From Alphaproteobacteria bacterium (GTDB taxonomy: Bacteria > Pseudomonadota > Alphaproteobacteria > Micavibrionales > Micavibrionaceae): a stretch of 29,244 nt of DNA. This document shows, one piece after another, positions 24,715 to 29,244 of the stretch. Position numbers and translations under genes: made by a program. The stretch covers positions 1-29,244 of the forward strand of contig DAOWDF010000114.1 in NCBI GenBank assembly GCA_030639165.1. The letters are read 5' to 3'. The notes beneath the pieces are model-generated. The model was not told the DNA's origin. It worked only from the letters and a program-made list of their open reading frames with translations, and made no database searches. Position 1 is the first letter of the stretch. Every line of letters starts with the position of its first letter.

Positions 24715-24765
24715 TTGGGGGCATCTCTTATCTACATATTATTTAATGCCCCCAAACATGCCCCC
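24714..24765. repeat. GGGGGCAT repeats at the integrase start
   Basis: TTTGGGGGCAT (24714-24724) and ATGCCCCCAAA (24746-24756) are a perfect 11-bp inverted repeat around 21 bases. A third copy, ATGCCCCC (24758-24765), is followed by six T residues. The left arm overlaps the integrase start codon. They may be arm-type binding sites for the integrase or a leader hairpin that limits its translation. A plus-strand terminator is possible but the loop would be long. Confidence 0.55.
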
Positions 24766-24889
24766 TTTTTTAGTTGATAGGGAAACATGATAAAAAGCAT
24801 TGATATACAAACATAGACAGCAAACCCTTTTAAATCAAGGCGTATGGTATATAATCATGGATAAGGGGATATGATGAAAGACAGGTAAA

Positions 24890-24980
24890 TGGCGGAGACG
24901 GCGGGATTCGAACCCGCGTAGGGCTATAAACCCTAACACGCTTTCCAAGCGTGCGCCTTAAGCCACTCGGCCACGTCTCC
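24890..24980 (-). tRNA. tRNA-Ser (anticodon GGA)
   Basis: Read on the minus strand, the acceptor stem is GGAGACG (5' end at 24980) paired with CGTCTCC, then discriminator G and an encoded CCA (24892-24890). The anticodon loop is TTGGAAA between CACGC and GCGTG, giving anticodon GGA (24946-24944), which reads TCC and TCT codons. The long variable arm (TAGGG paired with CCCTA) is the mark of a class II serine tRNA, and the T-arm is CGGG-TTCGAAT-CCCG. All stems are intact. The 3' end faces the truncated integrase, so it was probably the attachment site of the lost element. Confidence 0.96.
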
Positions 24981-25058
24981 ATCATAATCTTTATACCTAA
25001 AAAGGCATATGAATTGGCGCAATGTAGAGCTTATTTTATAAAAACACAAGTACCTGCT

Positions 25059-25086
25059 TTGCAAAGAAATATTTCACTGTTAAGAT
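25059..25086 (+). promoter_or_regulatory. Putative promoter of the two-TM protein gene
   Basis: TTGCAA (25059-25064) and TAAGAT (25081-25086) are 16 bases apart, 37 bases before the ATG at 25124. The match is fair and fits the only gene downstream on this strand. Confidence 0.4.
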
Positions 25087-25123
25087 ACAAAAATAATTCA
25101 AACTAGATCCGAAAGATTTTATC

Positions 25124-25666
25124 ATGCGTAAGTTTCTATTTTTTATAATCCTAATACCGTTTTTTGCAACATTAGGGCATGATATATATATCTTTACACA
25201 AGATCAGAGAAAAGGATTTCGCCTGTCTGATATTGGCGCATTATGGAGCAAATACCATAAAGAAAGCCATGATCAGTGGAAAATTAAGCTTAGTGAAGTT
25301 AATAGTATTGCCGCAGATTTAACACCAGACATAACAATTCACAACAACATGACACAAGAAACACAATCACCAAGCAATATAAAACAACCTACCTATGCTG
25401 AGAGCTTCACACAAACAAGCGAAGAACATAAGAAAGATGTTGTAACACAACTCAAAAAAAGTAGCGCTATGGAAAAAACAAGCGAAGCACACAAAGTGAT
25501 TGGTTTTATTCTTGAGCAAACTGCCATTTTTGTCTTTGGTGGCTTCGCTGCATTTATATTCATTATGAGTTTAATATTCGGCTTTATTTTTGGCGGTAGA
25601 TCAAGCAATAGCGATTCCTCATCAGCAGGCAGAAAAGTCAATAAAAAACAATATAGCCGTAAATAA
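25124..25666 (+). CDS. Two-TM membrane protein of unknown function
   Basis: A 180-residue protein with hydrophobic segments at both ends: an N-terminal one (about 3-20, possibly an uncleaved signal anchor) and a Phe-rich one near the C-terminus (about 131-158, ending in FGFIFGGR). The segment after the first TM, RKGFRLSDIGALWSKYHKES (29-48), reads like a conserved block that I associate with hypothetical proteins of alphaproteobacteria. The middle is polar and low in hydrophobic residues, and the tail after the second TM is Ser-rich and basic (KKQYSRK). No catalytic motif is seen. The ribosome binding site is weak (GAAAG). It is convergent with the downstream esterase gene, with 6 bases between them. 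Confidence 0.7.
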   Translation: MRKFLFFIILIPFFATLGHDIYIFTQDQRKGFRLSDIGALWSKYHKESHDQWKIKLSEVNSIAADLTPDITIHNNMTQETQSPSNIKQPTYAESFTQTSEEHKKDVVTQLKKSSAMEKTSEAHKVIGFILEQTAIFVFGGFAAFIFIMSLIFGFIFGGRSSNSDSSSAGRKVNKKQYSRK

Positions 25667-25672
25667 AGGACC

Positions 25673-26425
25673 TTAACAAATATCCGTTATAGCCTTATTA
25701 ATTACAGCTAAGTCTTGATCACGTGATAAACTGTGATCACCATCATCAATGAATATGATATTTACCCTATCACCTTGAAAGCAATCCTGTATCTTTAAGG
25801 CCTTACCCCACTCAACCGATGCATCCTTCTTACCTTGGATAAGAGTAATGGGAACTGATACTGCATGTGTTTTATCAAGAACGCTCTGCTTACTACCATC
25901 TTCGAGCAATTCTCTGGTAAATATATACGGCTCATCACTATAATCATTAGGGACTTCTAAGCGCCCTAGCCTAACCATCATATCACGATCATCCTGCCCC
26001 ATTTGGCTTTCTATATCTTTAGTAAAATCAGGAGCGGCCGCAATACCGACAACCCCTTTAATACACACATTACCCCCCAGTAATAAAAGCAGAGCTATCC
26101 ACCCGCCCATAGACGAGCCAACCAATATAACATCACGCTCTATAATGTTATCAAGAATATCCATGGCATTTTGCTTCCATGATCCGATAGTACCATTTAC
26201 AAACTCACCACTCGACTTACCATGGCCAAAATAATCAAAGCGCAAAAACTCTTGCCCACGCGCGCGACACTGCCGTTCAAAAAACAAAGCCTTAGTGCCT
26301 TCCATATCTGACTTAAAGCCCCCCATAAACATAACTGCTGGCAGTTTTCTACCCTCACCGGTTGCAGCAAAATGCACATAAGCAAGATTATCACCATTAT
26401 CACTGGCAAAATAAGAAATAGTCAT
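25673..26425 (-). CDS. ABHD10-like alpha/beta hydrolase
   Basis: A 250-residue cytoplasmic serine hydrolase. The nucleophile elbow is GSSMGGW with Ser105. MGGFKSDMEGTKA (34-46) and RFDYFGHGKSSGEF (62-75) are characteristic of the ABHD10/mycophenolic acid acyl-glucuronide esterase group. The acid is in QGKKDASVEW and the base is the His in DDGDHSLSRD. Known relatives cleave acyl-glucuronides or act on S-acyl cysteines, but the bacterial substrates are not known. The ATG at 26425 has AAGGA about 8 bases upstream and replaces a longer frame that starts within the divergent glycosyltransferase gene. The gap to that divergent gene is 44 bases. Confidence 0.85.
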   Translation of the reverse strand: MTISYFASDNGDNLAYVHFAATGEGRKLPAVMFMGGFKSDMEGTKALFFERQCRARGQEFLRFDYFGHGKSSGEFVNGTIGSWKQNAMDILDNIIERDVILVGSSMGGWIALLLLLGGNVCIKGVVGIAAAPDFTKDIESQMGQDDRDMMVRLGRLEVPNDYSDEPYIFTRELLEDGSKQSVLDKTHAVSVPITLIQGKKDASVEWGKALKIQDCFQGDRVNIIFIDDGDHSLSRDQDLAVINKAITDIC

Positions 26426-26469
26426 ATATTTTCCTTCCCTGAAATGAAAAATGCTATAACTTAGAATAT

Positions 26470-27660
26470 ATGAATAAGAACTCTTCGCAACCAACAATAA
26501 TGCAAATCATCCCCGAACTTGGCGCTGGCGGCGCAGAGCAAGGATGCATAGACATGGCTGGAGAAATCGTCAAAGCTGGCGCTAAAGCCATCATTGTATC
26601 GCATGGTGGATACCGCGTACCAGAATTAGCGCGTAATGGCGTAACCCATATCAATTTACCCGTACATAGCAAAAACCCCGTTACAATATGGCGTAATGCC
26701 TCAAGGCTCAAAAAAATCATAAAAAGCCAAAATGTTAATATCGTTCACGCCAGAAGCCGCGCCCCCGCTTGGAGCGCATGGCAGGCTTGTAAAAACACAA
26801 GCGCTCACTTCATGACAACATGCCACGCTCCCTATAATATAAATAGTGAGGCAAAAAGACGATATAATAGCTCTATGGCCAAAGGTGAGATTATCATTGC
26901 AATATCGCAATATGTTGCAGATTATTTAGTTGAAAATTATGATGTAGAGCCTGAGCGCATCCGCCTTATCCATCGCGGCATTCCAATGGAACGTTTTCAT
27001 CCGACTGCCGTAAACGCAGAACGCATGATTAATCTTGAAAAGCAATGGCGCATTCCCGATGGCGCTACCATCATAATGCTACCTGGGCGTATAACACGCT
27101 GGAAGGGGCATCATATATTAATAGAGGCCATGGCTAAATTAGCACGCAAAGATATATTTTGCGTAATGATTGGATCCGACCAAGGACGTAGTGAATATCG
27201 ATCAGAATTAGAAAAATCCATCGAAGAATATGGACTGGGAGAGCAAATACGCATCATTGATCAATGCCATGATATGCCAGCAGCTTATATGCTAGCCGCT
27301 GCCGTAATATCAGCATCCACTGATCCCGAAGGGTTTGGGCGCATTCCCGTAGAGGCACAAGCAATGGGCAGACCAATTATAGCCAGCGATCATGGCGGAG
27401 CGCGCGAAACAATATTACGCGGCGAAACAGGTTGGCACGTACCGCCATCAGATCCTGACGCTTTAGCGCATGCCATAGATGAAGCATTATCTTTAACACC
27501 AGAGCAAAGATCTATCTTAGCTACAAAATCCATGGCTCATATTGCCGCAAATTTCACCAAAGATATTATGGCAGAAAAAACGCTGGCAGTTTACTCCGAA
27601 CTTCTACAAAGCCCTATGATCACAAAAAAACCTACAGAGCCCATAAATCAGTATGGTTAG
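26470..27660 (+). CDS. GT4-family glycosyltransferase
   Basis: A 396-residue GT-B fold glycosyltransferase, family 4. The N-terminal domain starts with IMQIIPELGAGGAEQGCIDM (10-29), the glycine loop for the acceptor side. The C-terminal domain has PGRITRWKGHHILIEAM (about 205-221), the donor-binding Lys region, and DPEGFGRIPVEAQAMGRPII, which contains the Glu-x7-Glu motif. Such enzymes add sugars to lipopolysaccharide core or O-chain at the inner leaflet of the cytoplasmic membrane. It is followed 4 bases later by a GT9 heptosyltransferase-like gene, which supports an LPS core role. The ribosome binding site is weak. Confidence 0.9.
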   Translation: MNKNSSQPTIMQIIPELGAGGAEQGCIDMAGEIVKAGAKAIIVSHGGYRVPELARNGVTHINLPVHSKNPVTIWRNASRLKKIIKSQNVNIVHARSRAPAWSAWQACKNTSAHFMTTCHAPYNINSEAKRRYNSSMAKGEIIIAISQYVADYLVENYDVEPERIRLIHRGIPMERFHPTAVNAERMINLEKQWRIPDGATIIMLPGRITRWKGHHILIEAMAKLARKDIFCVMIGSDQGRSEYRSELEKSIEEYGLGEQIRIIDQCHDMPAAYMLAAAVISASTDPEGFGRIPVEAQAMGRPIIASDHGGARETILRGETGWHVPPSDPDALAHAIDEALSLTPEQRSILATKSMAHIAANFTKDIMAEKTLAVYSELLQSPMITKKPTEPINQYG

Positions 27661-27664
27661 TTAA

Positions 27665-28597
27665 ATGACTATAAATAATGAACATATTCTAGTTATAAAA
27701 CTCGGAGCATTAGGGGATTTTGTACAAGCTCTCGGCGCAATGAAGGCCATAAGAGACAACCATAAAGATGCACATATAACCTTACTGACAACAAAATCAT
27801 TCGAAGAATTCGGCAAAAAATGCGGATATTTTGATGATATACTGATCGATAAAAAACCCCAATATTTTGATGTAATGGGCTGGCTTAAATTAAAAAAACG
27901 TCTTATTAACTCAGGCTTCACGCGTATTTATGACCTACAAAACAATGATCGTACCAGTCTTTATTTCAAACTATTCCCCAAAAGCAAAAGGCCAGAATGG
28001 GTAGGCGCAGCGAAAGGAGCCTCCCATCAAAATGCCTCAGCACAGCGCATAGCAGGCCACGCCTTTGACGGGCATAAGCAAACGCTAGCCCTTGCTGGAG
28101 TTAATAATATTGAAATTGATAATTTCAGTTGGGTAGAAAAAGAAAATATCTCCAAGTTCAATTTGCAAGCTCCATATATAATTTTTGTTGCAGGATGCTC
28201 ACCGCAACACCCGCACAAAAGATGGCCAGAGGAAAAATATGGCGAACTAGCTAACATATTGAAAGACAGAGGATATCAAGTTGTACTTATAGGCACTAAT
28301 TCAGAAATCGACGCTATCAACTCTATAAAACATATATGCCCAGAATCAATAAATTTATGCGGAGAAACCGACCTGTTTCAAGTTGCCGCACTAGCCAAAA
28401 ATGCAAATGCAGCAATCGGCAACGACACAGGCCCTATGCACATAATTGCTGCAACAGGATGCCACAGCATAACTCTATTTTCAGGCTCCAGCGACCCTAA
28501 AAGACACGCACCAATGGGCAGCAACTCCACAACCTTACAGCAAAACATATTAAGTGAATTAGAAGTAAAAGAAGTACTAAGCAAACTACAGCTGTAA
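27665..28597 (+). CDS. GT9 heptosyltransferase-like protein
   Basis: A 310-residue GT-B glycosyltransferase of family 9, the ADP-heptose:LPS heptosyltransferase group. It starts with ILVIKLGALGDFVQALGAM (8-26), the hallmark N-terminal loop. Other marks are PHKRWPEEKYGELA (the donor site region), VVLIGTNSE, NLCGETDLFQVAALAKNAN and AIGNDTGPMHIIAATG, which holds the conserved Asp-Thr-Gly-Pro-x-His. It probably adds heptose or a related sugar to lipid A-core. It follows the GT4 gene by 4 bases, so they form one operon. The exact donor cannot be named, hence no gene symbol. Confidence 0.9.
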   Translation: MTINNEHILVIKLGALGDFVQALGAMKAIRDNHKDAHITLLTTKSFEEFGKKCGYFDDILIDKKPQYFDVMGWLKLKKRLINSGFTRIYDLQNNDRTSLYFKLFPKSKRPEWVGAAKGASHQNASAQRIAGHAFDGHKQTLALAGVNNIEIDNFSWVEKENISKFNLQAPYIIFVAGCSPQHPHKRWPEEKYGELANILKDRGYQVVLIGTNSEIDAINSIKHICPESINLCGETDLFQVAALAKNANAAIGNDTGPMHIIAATGCHSITLFSGSSDPKRHAPMGSNSTTLQQNILSELEVKEVLSKLQL

Positions 28598-28599
28598 AA

Positions 28600-29187
28600 C
28601 TAGAACGATGAGATATCCTTGTCATTATCGTCATCATTATTATTCTGATTTACCCCTTCAGAAAAACCAAACCAAGAACGCATATTTTCACGTCTCGAAT
28701 CACTAATTTTATTCTTAGGCGCTCTTAATTTTTCTATACAGTGAAGACATGGATTATAATCCGATCCTGTATAATTCTCGCTGAGCATAGCTGGGCATTT
28801 CAAACAATCCTTAGCATTAAAAAAATGCTGATTTTCGTCAATGGTAATATCTCCACCAATCTTAAAATGACCAATAATAACCACATCACTGGATATCTCG
28901 ACATCATCCATTATTATTGCGGAGCCACGCACTACGGCACGCCCTTTAATAGATGCATTATCCTTTACAGTAACAAAAGCAGATATCTCGGCATTATCGC
29001 CTATAACTGAATTATCGAGAACATGTGCATAACCAAAAACCTGTGCATTTCTTTCTACCCTAGCACTATCATCAACATGCGCTGTATCGGCTACCCAACC
29101 TCCACCATTACAATGACGGTGAGCAAAAACTAACCCATTACCATCCTTAAAATCATATTGAACGCTCTCTTCTGGTACACTACGCAT
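28600..29187 (-). CDS. Left-handed beta-helix protein with zinc ribbon
   Basis: A 195-residue protein of unknown function. Residues about 31-118 are imperfect hexapeptide repeats (WVADTAHVDDSARVERNAQV, then AHVLDNSVIGDNAEIS and so on), predicted to coil as a left-handed beta-helix. A compact zinc ribbon follows, with Cys128, Cys131, Cys147 and Cys150 (CLKC, 15 residues, CLHC). The C-terminal 20 residues are Asn/Asp-rich and disordered. It lacks the catalytic features of hexapeptide acyltransferases, so a structural or polymer-forming role is as likely. The ATG at 29187 has GGAGAGG about 6 bases upstream. It is convergent with the GT9 gene, with 2 bases between the stop codons. Confidence 0.72.
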   Translation of the reverse strand: MRSVPEESVQYDFKDGNGLVFAHRHCNGGGWVADTAHVDDSARVERNAQVFGYAHVLDNSVIGDNAEISAFVTVKDNASIKGRAVVRGSAIIMDDVEISSDVVIIGHFKIGGDITIDENQHFFNAKDCLKCPAMLSENYTGSDYNPCLHCIEKLRAPKNKISDSRRENMRSWFGFSEGVNQNNNDDDNDKDISSF

Positions 29188-29244
29188 GATAGACCTCTCC
29201 CTTGTTTTTAGTAAATAAGCACTCCATTAATTGTTGAATTGACG

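Overview
The window is a compact, AT-rich stretch of a Gram-negative chromosome, most likely from an alphaproteobacterium. The evidence is an LPS-type GT9/GT4 glycosyltransferase pair, a class Ia NrdB of the type common in alphaproteobacteria, a RoxA/YcfD-type ribosomal oxygenase, Sec and Tat signal peptides, and very short or overlapping gene junctions. The taxonomic placement is inference from protein style; no marker gene or rRNA is present.

Layout. Bases 1-5300 hold ordinary housekeeping genes: a small unknown protein open to the left edge, an RsmC-like rRNA methyltransferase, an AsmA-like membrane protein, a small secreted protein, threonine ammonia-lyase (ilvA) and ribonucleotide reductase beta (nrdB) with its own terminator. 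Bases 5358-10125 are one tightly packed minus-strand operon, read from right to left: a TVP38-DUF547 fusion, a mercuric-reductase-like flavoprotein, a membrane fatty acid hydroxylase and RoxA. It diverges, across a promoter region with a perfect 7-7-7 inverted repeat, from a plus-strand operon at 10261-15166: PiT transporter, arsM, two glycosyltransferases of the TIGR04283 and TIGR04282 types, Tat-exported msrB, Sec-exported msrA, and arsC. A radical SAM gene (15158-16078) converges on arsC with a 9-bp overlap.

Together these genes look like an organoarsenical (arsenosugar-type) pathway. ArsC would reduce arsenate, ArsM would methylate arsenite, a radical SAM enzyme could add the adenosyl or ribosyl group, and the two glycosyltransferases could finish the sugar. 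No arsR, arsenite efflux pump or canonical ArsS is present in the window, and the radical SAM protein looks unlike ArsS. This is the most interesting part of the window.

Bases 16158-24150 (minus strand) carry a MASE1-CHASE hybrid histidine kinase and a lipid operon: two overlapping lipase-like hydrolases and a three-domain LplT-Aas fusion for lysophospholipid uptake and re-acylation. Bases 24151-24980 are a scar of a mobile element: a cluster of operator-like repeats, a tyrosine integrase cut off after its arm-binding domain, GGGGGCAT repeats at its start, and an intact tRNA-Ser(GGA). Bases 25124-29187 hold a two-TM protein, an ABHD10-like esterase, a GT4-GT9 glycosyltransferase pair and a beta-helix protein with a zinc ribbon. 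There are no rRNA genes, CRISPR arrays or intact transposons, and no gene-free stretch longer than 300 bases unless the dead integrase is counted as empty (24151-24889).
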